A stretch of 64,000 bases of DNA from Acidobacteriota bacterium (GTDB taxonomy: Bacteria > Acidobacteriota > Terriglobia > UBA7540), in the NCBI GenBank assembly GCA_004298155.1, contig SCRD01000001.1, positions 124,001 to 188,000 on the forward strand, read 5' to 3'. Both the position numbers and the translations under genes were made by a program. The number at the start of each line of letters is the position of its first letter. The stretch's first letter is position 1. Positions 1 through 9,060 of this stretch are shown piece after piece. Below the pieces are notes generated by a model. That model searched no databases. It saw only the letters and a list, made by a program, of their open reading frames with translations, and was not told the origin of the DNA.

Positions 1-2856
1 CCGGACCGAGTTGCGAGTGTCGCCATTGTTTGAAGGATTAAAACTCAGCTGCGGCGTAAAGGGAAAGCCGGACCGCGCCGTTACGACGGCGTCCAGCATC
101 CAGCCGCTTGCCAGATTGCCCCTCCAGCCGGTCTCCGCAACGAGAAACCGGTGTCCCTCCCCGAACGGAAGCTGATAACTGCCGCTGAGTACCGCAATAT
201 GTCGAACGTCAAACGTGGAGAGACCGTAATCCATAGACAGGTTTTGAGGATTCATGGCGAGCCCGGGAGCATTTGTGGCGGCGCTAGGATTCAGCGTGTC
301 ACCGTTGTCGAGGCTCTTCGACCACGTATAAGCTCCGCGGAATTCAAGTCCGCGTGAAAAACGCTGTCGTATTTCAGCGTTCAGCCCGTTATAAAAACTA
401 ACGCCTTCCGAAAACCACGTCCACGTATTCGCCAGTTCCGGGTTGGCCCGTCGTGCGCCCCGCGGCGTGTAAATCGTTCCTGCAGGCAATGTCGCCGGGC
501 AGGGTAGCGCTGGGCATATAACCGGAACCGGGATGTTAGCGTCGATACTGACAATTTCGTGATAGCTGTGCGACCCTACGTAGCTTGCCCGTATGACCGT
601 GTTGCTGGCGAGGGCATGTTCAATTCCGAGGCTGTAGACCTCCACCATGGGTGTTTGCAGGCTGGGCTGGACGCCGGCCGGTTCGACCAGGGCCGTAGCA
701 GGCAGGGAGCTGCCGGGAACCAGCGGAAATGACGCCAGAGGTACATTCTTCATGTGGAGGGTCGTGTTGAATGGAGCATTCTGGTCCAGCCGGTAGCTCA
801 AAGCATCCTGGAGATGGGCGTACAATCCGAAACCGGCGCGGACAACCGTCTTTTCGTTTCCGAACGGGTCCCAGGCAAGCCCGACGCGCGGCTCCGGAAG
901 AAATTTGGCGCGGTTGAGGGTGAAGGCGGAGTGTGCGACGCGCGGGCTGGTTTCAATGACTCCCTGAGAATCGAAAACGAAGTTTGCGGCCCTGTCTCTC
1001 GCTTCGTTCCAGCCGTTGGTGAATTCGTCCCTAAATCCGAGTGAGAAAGTCAAATTGCGCCGGAGCCGCATGTTGTCCTGCACGTACAAGGCGCCTTCCA
1101 GCGACCTCCAGGCCATTGCTGTCGGGGAGGGAACGGCGACGAAAGTCGAAACGTTTCCTTCGAGAAAATCCTGCAAGCTCGAAAACGACGCCTGGCCGTA
1201 CTGGGATAGCGCCAGCCTGTCGTTCGACTGGACCTGCTGGAACCACACGCCACCTGTAATCTGGTGGCGGCCTTCGTGAACAGCCAGCCGGTCCTCATAG
1301 GTGAACAGGTTTCGGTTGATGAACAGATTGCTTCCAATATTGGTTCCCGCCTGGCTGATCTGCGTTGCCGCGTTGGGCGACGCGCCGCCCCCGATTACGA
1401 CCGAGCCGATGGGCCTGCCCTGTATGAAACCGGGCAGATCGACGGCCGAAGTTCCCGTAAAGAAGTAAGCAGCGCGCGAAAAGCCGATGCGCGCAACGTT
1501 CAGTGCCGTGGGTGAAATCAGGTGCGTTTCTTCCAGGCTTGCCACCTGCTCCCGCAAGCTCTCAACCTCCACGCTGAGCGGGTTGGCGCTGGGGGTGACA
1601 TCGTCGCTGTCATCGATAGTGTAGATAGCGCTCATCGAATCCCTGGCCGAGAACTGCCGGTCGAGTCTTGTTGTACCGAAATCCTCGTGGATGGTCTGGA
1701 GAGGATGGCTGAATGCCTCGGCGATCCCGCTGCCCAGTTCAGGGCCATTCGCTTGCGGCCAAAGTGAAAGCAAAGGCGCTGCTCCTGGCGCGACCCCAAC
1801 ATAAATGGGCACGCCGCTCGGTCCAGGCAGGTATCCCTGGCGCGCCTCGTTGTCCGGGACAAGCGCCACGTTGCTTAGCCGCAGGTGCTGGCGGTAGCCT
1901 TCATAATTGCCAAAGATGAAGGTTTTGTTCCTCTGGATGGGGCCGCCAAGCGCCCCGCCGAACTGATTCCTTTGAAATGACGGCTTGGATCCCCGATCGA
2001 AAAAGTTCCGGGCGTCAAGAGCGCTGTTCCTCAAAAACTCGAAGATCGTTCCATGCCATTGATTGGTTCCCGAGTCCGTCAGGATGCTTACCTGCGCGCC
2101 AGGCCTCTTTCCGTATTCCGCGCCATACGCGCCGGTGACAACATTGAACTCCCGGATGGCATCGACGCCCAGCAACTGTCCGCTGGTTGCGGCCGGTTGC
2201 ATGTTGATTTCGGCTGCGCCGGTGTATTCAACGCCGTTCAGCAGGAACAGGTTCTCCTGCGGCCTGCGGCCGAGCACCGCGAACATGTTTCCGACCGCTG
2301 AATTCGAGCCTCCAACGCCGCCGCGCTTTTCGGATGTGTAGTCCACGATGCCAGGATTCAGCGTGAGCAGTTCATCGTAACTGCGGCCGTTGAGGGGCAG
2401 GTCCTTGACCTCCCGCGTACCCACCATGCCCGCATTAGAACTGGCGGATAGGTTGACGAGGGGCGCCTGGCCTCTGATCGTGAGTTGCTGGCGAAACTCG
2501 CCCAGCCGGAGAGAAAAATTCATTACTGCCTGTTCCGCTGCGGTCACCACAATGCTTGTGTGGACGGCTGTCCGAAAGCCTTCCTTCCGGACAGTTACCT
2601 GGTACTGTCCGGCTGGCAGCGCAGCCAGGTCGTATCGGCCTTCCTCGTCGGTCACGGTCGAGCGGACGAATCCGGTTCGCTGTTCTTCTGCCTCGACCTG
2701 CGCATTTGCAACGGCTCCGCCCGACGGGTCCATAATGGTCCCAAGAATTTCAGCCGTAACCTGCGCCCGCGCCGGCGGGGCGAGGAATACAGCCATGAAA
2801 ATCAGCAGCACGAGTGACCTTAATGATCTTTGTCCCGAGGACGCCAAAAATCGCAT
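1..2856 (-). CDS. Oar-like TonB-dependent outer-membrane receptor (3' end outside window)
   Basis: 952 codons are open from the ATG to the window edge. Residues 1-31 form a signal peptide ending in ARAQ. A carboxypeptidase-regulatory-like beta-sandwich follows (about residues 33-115, with the typical GTIMDPSGGAVANAQV start). Next is a plug domain with the PLNGRSYDELLTLNPG segment, then a long beta-barrel region containing typical Oar sequence such as GTIFEFLRNSALDARNFF and GGALGGPIQRNKTF. Family members are outer-membrane, TonB-linked proteins, common in Acidobacteria and Bacteroidetes; the substrate is usually unknown, and nothing here identifies it. An AAGGAG site lies 5-6 bases before the ATG. 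The gene is transcribed alone from the 3.0 kb region, and its C-terminus is beyond base 1. Confidence 0.9.
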   Translation of the reverse strand, partial: MRFLASSGQRSLRSLVLLIFMAVFLAPPARAQVTAEILGTIMDPSGGAVANAQVEAEEQRTGFVRSTVTDEEGRYDLAALPAGQYQVTVRKEGFRTAVHTSIVVTAAEQAVMNFSLRLGEFRQQLTIRGQAPLVNLSASSNAGMVGTREVKDLPLNGRSYDELLTLNPGIVDYTSEKRGGVGGSNSAVGNMFAVLGRRPQENLFLLNGVEYTGAAEINMQPAATSGQLLGVDAIREFNVVTGAYGAEYGKRPGAQVSILTDSGTNQWHGTIFEFLRNSALDARNFFDRGSKPSFQRNQFGGALGGPIQRNKTFIFGNYEGYRQHLRLSNVALVPDNEARQGYLPGPSGVPIYVGVAPGAAPLLSLWPQANGPELGSGIAEAFSHPLQTIHEDFGTTRLDRQFSARDSMSAIYTIDDSDDVTPSANPLSVEVESLREQVASLEETHLISPTALNVARIGFSRAAYFFTGTSAVDLPGFIQGRPIGSVVIGGGASPNAATQISQAGTNIGSNLFINRNLFTYEDRLAVHEGRHQITGGVWFQQVQSNDRLALSQYGQASFSSLQDFLEGNVSTFVAVPSPTAMAWRSLEGALYVQDNMRLRRNLTFSLGFRDEFTNGWNEARDRAANFVFDSQGVIETSPRVAHSAFTLNRAKFLPEPRVGLAWDPFGNEKTVVRAGFGLYAHLQDALSYRLDQNAPFNTTLHMKNVPLASFPLVPGSSLPATALVEPAGVQPSLQTPMVEVYSLGIEHALASNTVIRASYVGSHSYHEIVSIDANIPVPVICPALPCPATLPAGTIYTPRGARRANPELANTWTWFSEGVSFYNGLNAEIRQRFSRGLEFRGAYTWSKSLDNGDTLNPSAATNAPGLAMNPQNLSMDYGLSTFDVRHIAVLSGSYQLPFGEGHRFLVAETGWRGNLASGWMLDAVVTARSGFPFTPQLSFNPSNNGDTRNSVR

Positions 2857-2998
2857 CACTGTCTCCTTCTTCCGATGTCCGTCCGGAAGGCGGGGGCCTT
2901 CTGCCCGTAAAATTCAATGCGGGGAAACAAAAGTGAATCATGGGGGCTGTATCCTGAATAAGTCAAATAATATGCGGCATGTAATATGAGTATGAGCG

Positions 2999-3004
2999 AT
3001 TATA
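2999..3004 (-). promoter_or_regulatory. candidate -10 box upstream of the Oar-like receptor gene
   Basis: Read leftward, the hexamer is a perfect TATAAT about 140 bases before the receptor ATG. No good -35 hexamer is seen at 16-18 bases. The rest of the 270-base gap between bshA and this gene shows no coding sequence. Confidence 0.3.
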
Positions 3005-3125
3005 TGCGAGTTGTTGCAGGAGAAAGAGGCTGCTAATCTGCGATCCATCTGTTGCTTTCTGCGCGCGTCAATTGCAGATTGCCGTAGCCGGATCTTTCAA
3101 TCTGTCTGCGGGGAGGGAAATGCGG

Positions 3126-4250
3126 CTAGCTGTTTTTCAGAGTGCGTTGGTAAAGCTTTTCGTATTGCGGGATGATTTTGGAGGCGCAGAACTGGGACAG
3201 GGCACGCCGGCGGCCTGCCTCCCCCATTTTACGTTGAAGGCTGGGGTCAGTCAGAATATCCAATGCGCGGGCAGCCATGGTGTCCACGTCTCTTGCCGGC
3301 ACAAGAAAACCTTCCACGCCATCTTGCACGACTTCAGGAAGTCCGCCCACTTTGGAGCAGACGCAGGGAACCGCGCACGCCATGGCTTCCAGCGCCACCA
3401 GCCCGAAGGACTCCTGGTCACTTGGCAGCAGCACCACGTCGACGCAGCAAAGCAGGTCCTGCACCTGGTTCTGTTTGCCCAGGAAGAGAACATCATCCGC
3501 CAGGTTCTTGTCTCGCGCCAGCCACTCCGCGGAGGTGCGATCGGGCCCGTCGCCGATCATCAGCAGCTTGGCTGGAATCTTTTTACGGACACGGGCAAAA
3601 ATCTCCACCACATCCATAACGCGCTTTACGGGGCGGAAATTGGAGAGGTGCGCGAGTATCTTTTCGCCGTGCTTCGCAAAATCGTGGTGGTGGCCCTTCT
3701 TGTCCTGGGGTTGAAACACGTCGCAGTTGACGAAGTTGTGGATCACGTCGATGGGGCCAGCAACGCCGAATTCACGCAGCGTCGTCTGCCGGAGGTATTC
3801 CGAGATGGCGGTGACCGAGTCACTCTGCTCGATGGCGAACCTAGTGATCGGCAGATAGGAACGGTCCGAACCCACCAGCGTAATGTCGGTGCCATGCAGC
3901 GTCGTGACCATGGGAATTCCGCGCTCTCCCATCATGGAGCGGGCCAGGTAAGCGCTTACGGAATGAGGAATGGCATAATGGACGTGGAAAATATCAAGCG
4001 ACTCGTTGACGGCCACATTGTACATCTGCGAGGCCAGCGCCAGCGTGTAAGGCGGATGATTGAAAAGCGGATAGTTCATCACTTCCACTTCGTGGAAGTG
4101 GATATGTTCAGAGAGTTCCGGAACCCGCACCGGAAGTGCGTAGCTGATAAAGTGGATATCGTGCCCGCGCGCGGCCAGTTCCAGACCGAGTTCTGTGGCC
4201 ACAACGCCGCTTCCGCCATAGGTTGGGTAACACGTGATTCCGATTTTCAT
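3126..4250 (-). CDS. bshA: N-acetyl-alpha-D-glucosaminyl L-malate synthase BshA
   Basis: A 374-residue GT4-family, GT-B-fold glycosyltransferase. BshA transfers GlcNAc from UDP-GlcNAc to L-malate, the first step of bacillithiol synthesis in the cytoplasm. The N-terminus carries the glycine-rich GGSGVVATELG loop (12-22). HVHYAIPHS (89-97) and TTLHGTDITLVG (116-127) are highly characteristic of BshA. The EX7E nucleotide-sugar motif is E280-SFGLVAL-E288. Length matches the family (about 375). The ATG has only a weak ribosome site. No bshB or bshC is in the window. A long antisense reading frame over the same bases is a GC-driven shadow. Confidence 0.9.
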   Translation of the reverse strand: MKIGITCYPTYGGSGVVATELGLELAARGHDIHFISYALPVRVPELSEHIHFHEVEVMNYPLFNHPPYTLALASQMYNVAVNESLDIFHVHYAIPHSVSAYLARSMMGERGIPMVTTLHGTDITLVGSDRSYLPITRFAIEQSDSVTAISEYLRQTTLREFGVAGPIDVIHNFVNCDVFQPQDKKGHHHDFAKHGEKILAHLSNFRPVKRVMDVVEIFARVRKKIPAKLLMIGDGPDRTSAEWLARDKNLADDVLFLGKQNQVQDLLCCVDVVLLPSDQESFGLVALEAMACAVPCVCSKVGGLPEVVQDGVEGFLVPARDVDTMAARALDILTDPSLQRKMGEAGRRRALSQFCASKIIPQYEKLYQRTLKNS

Positions 4251-4288
4251 GGAGTGTTGCAGGAGGCCAGCCGGTTCCGGCGCGATAC

Positions 4289-4807
4289 CTAAGAGGAAGG
4301 CGCGCGCTTGCCTTTTGTCTGCTCTTTACCGGAACTCAGAACAACAATATTTTTGATTGTGCGTTCCCCGGATTTCTGGTCAAAGTAGATCAGGACGGCC
4401 GTTCCCGGGGTCAGCGCGCTGAGGTCCATCCTGCCCCCATTAAGATTTTCAACGCGCACATTTTTTTTAAAAGGGAATATTTCGCTGTCACGGCCTTGAA
4501 TCGGATTGACGTTCAGAACACCCTGTTTCGCATCAAGCGATTGAATCTTTCCACTGTAAGCAGCCGGGCGATTGTCCGATGTCAGCTTGCCAACGATGGG
4601 GACTTTGGTCCTGTGTTCCTGGCCGTGAAGCGGCGCAACCTGAAAGAAAAGACACAAGCAAGCCCCCAGCAACGCTCCCAGAAGTCCCGGTGAACATCTG
4701 GCGGCGCCGACCCTCTCGCCGCTGCTAAAATCCCGGCGGGGCGAGCTCCGAATTACGGCCGATGTTTGCAAATAATTCACGGAAGTATTCTGGCAATAAG
4801 CTTCCAT
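4289..4807 (-). CDS. secreted hypothetical protein with small beta-type C-terminal domain
   Basis: 172 residues as drawn. The real start is uncertain: no clear ribosome site precedes the ATG, and the hydrophobic export segment lies unusually deep (about 39-62, ending near PLHGQEHR). The mature part (about 64-172) reads YSGKIQSLDAKQGVLNVNP and later LTPGTAVLIYFDQKSGERTI, a short OB/SH3-like beta pattern resembling DUF5666-type periplasmic proteins; that assignment is inference. It lies 38 bases upstream of bshA on the same strand and may be co-transcribed. Function unknown. Confidence 0.6.
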   Translation of the reverse strand: MEAYCQNTSVNYLQTSAVIRSSPRRDFSSGERVGAARCSPGLLGALLGACLCLFFQVAPLHGQEHRTKVPIVGKLTSDNRPAAYSGKIQSLDAKQGVLNVNPIQGRDSEIFPFKKNVRVENLNGGRMDLSALTPGTAVLIYFDQKSGERTIKNIVVLSSGKEQTKGKRAPSS

Positions 4808-5005
4808 CTCATGCTAGGAAGACTCGAAGGCCTATGTCAAGAGATTTCATCCGTGCGCCGGAAGCACGGGCACTCACAATCGCGGCTGTGCCTTCGGGGC
4901 AAACTGTTATGCAGTTCAGCGAGTACCAGGGTTTCTGTCTGGCACGACATGTTATTTTACAAGAAAAAGGTGCAATCCCGGAGTCAGGTCCCAGTCCGAC
5001 GCAAA

Positions 5006-5344
5006 TTATTCTACTTCAAGATCGCTACCGTAAGAACCGTTGCCGTTGCTGCTGGCATCGGATTCCTTGTACATATAGCGAATACAACTTTTCATAATCA
5101 GCAGATTAGGCTCGTTGGCACGATGCACTTTAATGCACTGCCTGTCGTACCACTCGATTACACCATGGACAGTTTCCCCCTGGTCCAGCACCACAACCAT
5201 AGGCGTCCGTGACTGCATCTGCTTGAGGTAATAGAAGTTTTCAGCATTGGTTTGTTCGGGCGGCGCTGGTTTCTTTCTCTGCACCCGCCCGGACATTTGT
5301 TCTTGAACATCTGAGAGTGAAGGGCGTATAAGTTTTCGATTCAC
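5006..5344 (-). CDS. hfq: Hfq-like RNA chaperone (GTG start)
   Basis: 112 residues. The Sm core (about 41-90) includes NAENFYYLKQMQSRTPM, VVVLDQGETVHGVIEWYD and CIKVHRANEPNLLIMKS, matching the Sm1/Sm2 pattern of Hfq. The classical YKHA of Sm2 is replaced by an MKSCIRYMYK sequence. The reading frame stays open upstream, but GTG at 5342-5344 is preferred: AAGGAG lies 9 bases before it and the product then begins VNRKLIRPSL, as remembered for acidobacterial relatives. A basic N-terminal tail (about 40 residues) and a glycine/serine C-terminal tail flank the core. Expected role: sRNA/mRNA pairing and post-transcriptional control. It is a divergent Hfq, so RNA-face residues should not be assumed. 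Confidence 0.75.
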   Translation of the reverse strand: MNRKLIRPSLSDVQEQMSGRVQRKKPAPPEQTNAENFYYLKQMQSRTPMVVVLDQGETVHGVIEWYDRQCIKVHRANEPNLLIMKSCIRYMYKESDASSNGNGSYGSDLEVE

Positions 5345-5649
5345 TGCTTGATACTCCTTGTGCTGCTCCTGTTTAGTGCAAGGCCCACAGAGTCTTGCCA
5401 GAGGATGCATTGCGTAAAGTCCTGTAGTAGTAGATGAGAAAATTTGCTTTCCGGTTTCTTCGCAATTGAAAAATTGACCAGAAGAAATAGGACTTACGTC
5501 TGGAACATTTATAACACAATTGGATGCAGAGGACAACTTTGCCAGCCTTCATAGCTTTTTGGCTGGAGGGCAACCCACTGTGTTGCTTCTCAGATTAAAG
5601 GCGTTGAAAGGAGTGAAGTCTTAAGGGCCAAAGGAAGTGCAGTCTTGCC

Positions 5650-6744
5650 TCAACCACGGTGCAGGGAACTGAGCACTTCTACAGACAGAGAGTCGTAGGT
5701 GAGCTGCTGGTTCACGTTGCGGTTTTGCAGGCTGTGGGCGCGTTCCAGGCCCTCTTCGAGCTTCCGGATGCCCTCCAGGCCGAGGGCTTGCGCCCACGCT
5801 TTAAGGCGCGGCAGCAGATCGATGTTCGTCAGCGTGCTGCTCTCCTCGCCCACAAGTGCGTGCATCACGTCGCGCAGGAGGATAGACCCGATCTTGAGCG
5901 ATTCCTCGACATGGTCCCGGTCATCGGCCAGTTGTTTTGTGGCATCGAACAGAGTTTTCCACTGTGCTGGCGCCAGAGAGCGGCTGGACGGGCGGGCTAC
6001 CGAATCCAGCAGTGTCAGCCACGATTTCCGCTTTTCCACGTAGGCATTGAGGTCAAGGCTTCTGGCCGCTGCAATGCTTCCGTTCGCCACCCGTACTGCC
6101 AGAGCAAGATCGTTCTTTCCGGTCCGGCGCTCTTCCTTCAGCACGCGTTCGATCACGGCTGTTTCCACCCGCACGAATTGCAGCACCTGGCAGCGCGACC
6201 GGATCGTTGGGCGCAGCTCGTAGGCGTTGGGACAGATCAGAATAATGATGGTGGTTTCCGGCGGTTCTTCGAGCACCTTCAGCAGCAGGTCGGCAGCCTG
6301 CCAGTGGATGGCGTGTGCCTGGTCTACAATCATGACCCGTTGACGAAAGGTGAATGGACGTGTATAGGCGGTGGCGCGGAGTTGTCGGATCTGTTCGATC
6401 AGAATATAGCGCGTGATCGGCTCAATCAGTTGCAAGTCAAGGTAGACCAGTCCTTCCGTGCGCTTCTGTGCGTCCTTGATGTCGCGCCGCCGCGCCAGGT
6501 CTTCTGTGCCAATGGCAATAAACTCATCGGCTTTGCGGCAATGGCTGCACTCGCCGCAGAAGTCGTTGTGCCCCGGGCCGCGCCGTTCGCAGTTCAGGGC
6601 CTTGGCCAGCATCAGGGCAAGCGTCTTTTTTCCGACCCCTTCCGGTCCCGCAAACAATAGCGAACCCGGCACGCGGTCGCGTCCCAGCATGTCACGGACC
6701 GATTGGACCGCCCGCGCATTCCCCAGGAAAGAGTCAAATCCCAT
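5650..6744 (-). CDS. holB: DNA polymerase III subunit delta' (clamp loader)
   Basis: 364 residues. The AAA+ P-loop GPEGVGKKT is at 33-41. The zinc-binding cysteines are C52, C63, C66 and C69 (CGECSHC), and the SRC sensor motif appears as TIRSRCQVLQF. LLKVLEEPPETT is typical of delta'/gamma subunits. In the clamp-loader complex delta' is the stator that helps load the sliding clamp. A roughly 40-residue insertion with LARRRDIKDAQKR after the zinc module is also seen in acidobacterial relatives (from memory). It lies 75 bases downstream of tmk on the same strand; tmk-holB pairing is common in bacteria. A long opposite-strand frame is a shadow. Confidence 0.92.
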   Translation of the reverse strand: MGFDSFLGNARAVQSVRDMLGRDRVPGSLLFAGPEGVGKKTLALMLAKALNCERRGPGHNDFCGECSHCRKADEFIAIGTEDLARRRDIKDAQKRTEGLVYLDLQLIEPITRYILIEQIRQLRATAYTRPFTFRQRVMIVDQAHAIHWQAADLLLKVLEEPPETTIIILICPNAYELRPTIRSRCQVLQFVRVETAVIERVLKEERRTGKNDLALAVRVANGSIAAARSLDLNAYVEKRKSWLTLLDSVARPSSRSLAPAQWKTLFDATKQLADDRDHVEESLKIGSILLRDVMHALVGEESSTLTNIDLLPRLKAWAQALGLEGIRKLEEGLERAHSLQNRNVNQQLTYDSLSVEVLSSLHRG

Positions 6745-6819
6745 GGTTTGTATTTCGTACCCCTGACGGAGTTTTTCGGAGCCCGGGCCGGCACAAGTCT
6801 GGTAATGCCTGTCGCAACC

Positions 6820-7503
6820 CTACATTCGACGCGCTCCGCCATTCGACCTCACGCGTACGTGGCGCCGGGCCAGCAGCGCATCCACGATCTTACGGATGTC
6901 GGCCTCAATTTCGGCGGCGGGCTGGTCCGCCTGGATCAGCTTGATTCTCCGCGGCTGCTGCCGCGCTAGCGCCAGGTAGCCCGCGCGGACCCGCTTCTGG
7001 AATTTTAGCCCATGGTTTTCAAAGCGTGTATCCCTCACTCGCTTGCGCATGTTCCTTTTTCGCGCACGGTCTAAAGCCAACTGTGGGTCGAGGTCCAGCA
7101 AAAGGGTCAATTCGGGTTGGGTCCTTCCGCAGATAATCCGGTCCAGCGCCCGAACCTTCTGTGAGCCGAGCATCCGACCGTAACCCTGGTAGGCGAATGA
7201 CGCGTCATTGTAACGATCGCTGATTACCACCTGCCCCCGCGCCAGGGCCGGCCGCACGACTTCCTCCAGGTGCTGTTCTCTGGCGGCATAGATCAGGGTC
7301 AGTTCAGCCAGCGCTGACAGGTGGGTAATTTTGGGATTCAGCAGCAGGCGGCGGATCTGCTCACCCACTTTGGTTCCTCCGGGCTCGCGCGTCACCACCG
7401 TAGCGATCCCGCGTTTGTGAAGGTAAGCTGCAAGGCGGCGCACGTGCGTGCTTTTTCCTGTCCCGTCAATTCCCTCAAGCGTGATAAAAATCCCGTGGGA
7501 CAT
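6820..7503 (-). CDS. tmk: thymidylate kinase
   Basis: 227 residues from ATG 7503. It phosphorylates dTMP to dTDP in the cytoplasm. Motifs: P-loop EGIDGTGKST near the N-terminus, DR-type motif ISDRYNDASFAYQG in the middle, and LLLDLDPQLALDRARKR before the LID region. The start is ambiguous. A TTG three codons upstream (7512) is also in frame, and an AGGGGG sequence sits 11 bases before the ATG but only 2 before the TTG, so the ATG is preferred. Transcribed toward holB and divergently from yggS across a 250-base gap. Confidence 0.92.
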   Translation of the reverse strand: MSHGIFITLEGIDGTGKSTHVRRLAAYLHKRGIATVVTREPGGTKVGEQIRRLLLNPKITHLSALAELTLIYAAREQHLEEVVRPALARGQVVISDRYNDASFAYQGYGRMLGSQKVRALDRIICGRTQPELTLLLDLDPQLALDRARKRNMRKRVRDTRFENHGLKFQKRVRAGYLALARQQPRRIKLIQADQPAAEIEADIRKIVDALLARRHVRVRSNGGARRM

Positions 7504-7759
7504 TCCTTCCAAATCCCCCTAACTTGAAACATCTGACCTTGAATTATGTTCCAGGATACTCTTTCTCGTGGCTGTGGAAGCGGGAATGACGTTCCGCTTT
7601 GCCAGGATGCGGATTGCAATACTAACATCGGACGTTCCTCCGCCACAAGACGAAAACTTGGCGTAGCACGATGGTAAAATAACGGCCTTGCGCAACATGT
7701 TGCAAGGCGGCAGGTTGCATAACGGTTGGAATAAGAATTAATTTTCAGGATGGTCCATC

Positions 7760-8452
7760 TTGAGCGTTGCTGAAAATATCGAGAGCCTTCAGGACCGCAT
7801 CCAGCGCGCGTGCCAGCGGTCAGGCCGGGCCGTTAAAGACGTTCGGTTGATCGCAGTCTCCAAAACCAAGCCGGCGGAGGCCATCCGCCAGGCGTACGGC
7901 GCGGGTTTACGCGAGTTCGGTGAAAACCGAGTGCAGGAGGCCGCGGCCAAGCGCCATGAACTCGAAGACCTTGACATCATTTGGCATCTGATCGGCCACC
8001 TGCAGTCCAACAAAACAAAACAGGCCTGTCGGCTTTTTGGCTGGGTCCACTCCGTCGATTCAGTGCACCTTGCGGAAAAAATCGACCGGGAAGCCACAGC
8101 CCTCGGGCGAAAAATGTCCATCCTGATTGAGGTCCATCTGGGTCAGGAAGCCAGCAAGTTCGGCGTGGAGGAAGATGATCTGTTGCGGATGGCGGAGAAG
8201 ATGGCGACGATGCCGTCGCTTGAGTTGCGGGGCCTGATGACCCTGCCGCCACTTTTCGATGACCCACAGGACGTGCGGCCCTTTTTCCGCCGTCTGCGCG
8301 AGCTGGCCGAGCGCGTTGACGCCCGGAAACTACCGGGAGTCGGCATGCGGGAGCTTTCCATGGGCATGAGCCACGACTTTGAGATTGCTATCGAAGAAGG
8401 CGCCACTATCGTCCGGGTGGGCACGGCGATCTTCGGCGAGCGCCAGCGGTAG
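7760..8452 (+). CDS. yggS: YggS-family pyridoxal 5'-phosphate homeostasis protein
   Basis: 230 residues of a single-domain PLP-binding TIM barrel. The PLP lysine lies in AVSKTKP (K35), followed by FGENRVQEAAAK and HLIGHLQSNKTKQ, and the C-terminus has LSMGMSHDFEIAIEEG, which binds the PLP phosphate. The family buffers PLP and influences amino-acid metabolism; it is not a racemase. The start codon appears to be TTG, since the nearby ATG at 7749 is in another frame. Short AGGA sequence 9 bases upstream. First gene rightward of the divergent tmk/yggS gap. Confidence 0.9.
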   Translation: MSVAENIESLQDRIQRACQRSGRAVKDVRLIAVSKTKPAEAIRQAYGAGLREFGENRVQEAAAKRHELEDLDIIWHLIGHLQSNKTKQACRLFGWVHSVDSVHLAEKIDREATALGRKMSILIEVHLGQEASKFGVEEDDLLRMAEKMATMPSLELRGLMTLPPLFDDPQDVRPFFRRLRELAERVDARKLPGVGMRELSMGMSHDFEIAIEEGATIVRVGTAIFGERQR

Positions 8453-8748
8453 GCCTGTCGATCTTTGCGCCTCCGCGCCATTGGGAGAGAGAAGCATGAA
8501 TCTTTTGTTCCTGAGCAAGATTTTCCCTGCGGCCTCCATGGAAGGGAAAGATTGAACACAGAGGCCACAGGGAAGAAAACGCCGAGCACAGAGACCACAG
8601 ATTCGCCCTTTGCACTCTGTGTTAAAGTCTTTAACCCTCTGGGCGCATCGAGGCATAGACCAGCGGACCTACGAGCGGCTTTTCTTTGTTTCTTGTGAGA
8701 GGAACAATTTCCTGCGGGGCACCTGAGACGGTTTTGCAGGGAAGCCTT
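8453..8748. other. intergenic region with low-complexity acidobacterial-type repeat
   Basis: No credible gene is seen in these 296 bases. Around 8551-8600 two near copies of an 'ACAGAG-CCACAG' unit occur, of the dispersed low-complexity type often found between genes in Acidobacteria (from memory). No clear terminator hairpin follows yggS. Confidence 0.3.
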
Positions 8749-9057
8749 ATGGCTGATTTCATCATCGATGGCAACACGGTTAAGTTCTGGCTTAAAATCA
8801 AGCCACGCTCCCGCCGCCGGCGCCTGCTGCGGAATTCTTCCGGGGAACTTTGCCTGGAACTTACCGCACCGCCTGTGGAAGGCCAGGCAAACGAAGCCGC
8901 AGTCGACTTCCTTGCGGAATCGCTTCGCCTGCCGCGCCGCTCAGTTGAAATCGTAACGGGGGCGAATTCACGCCGAAAGCTCTTCCGCATCACTACAGGC
9001 TCTTCCAGGGAAACTATTGCGCGCCTCGAAGCCCTGGCGCGGCCGGGAGGAAGTTAG
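8749..9057 (+). CDS. DUF167 (YggU-family) protein
   Basis: 102 residues. The family signature is present: KIKPRSRRRRLLR, LTAPPVEGQANEAAVDFLAE and SVEIVTGANSRRKLFRI. YggU proteins are small alpha/beta proteins of unknown biochemical role, often linked to yggS/yggT loci, and yggS is 300 bases upstream here. ATG 8749 is chosen over an upstream in-frame start because GCAGGGAAG lies 5-6 bases before it and the product then starts where the family does. Only 3 bases separate it from the next gene, so translation is probably coupled. Confidence 0.88.
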   Translation: MADFIIDGNTVKFWLKIKPRSRRRRLLRNSSGELCLELTAPPVEGQANEAAVDFLAESLRLPRRSVEIVTGANSRRKLFRITTGSSRETIARLEALARPGGS

Positions 9058-9060
9058 CCG

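Noticed and set aside
3072-4292. 406-codon rightward reading frame over bshA
   Set aside because: It is exactly antisense to a clear BshA gene and has no recognisable domain; GC-rich genes give such shadows.
5659-6660. 333-codon rightward frame over holB
   Set aside because: Antisense shadow of a well-supported clamp-loader gene.
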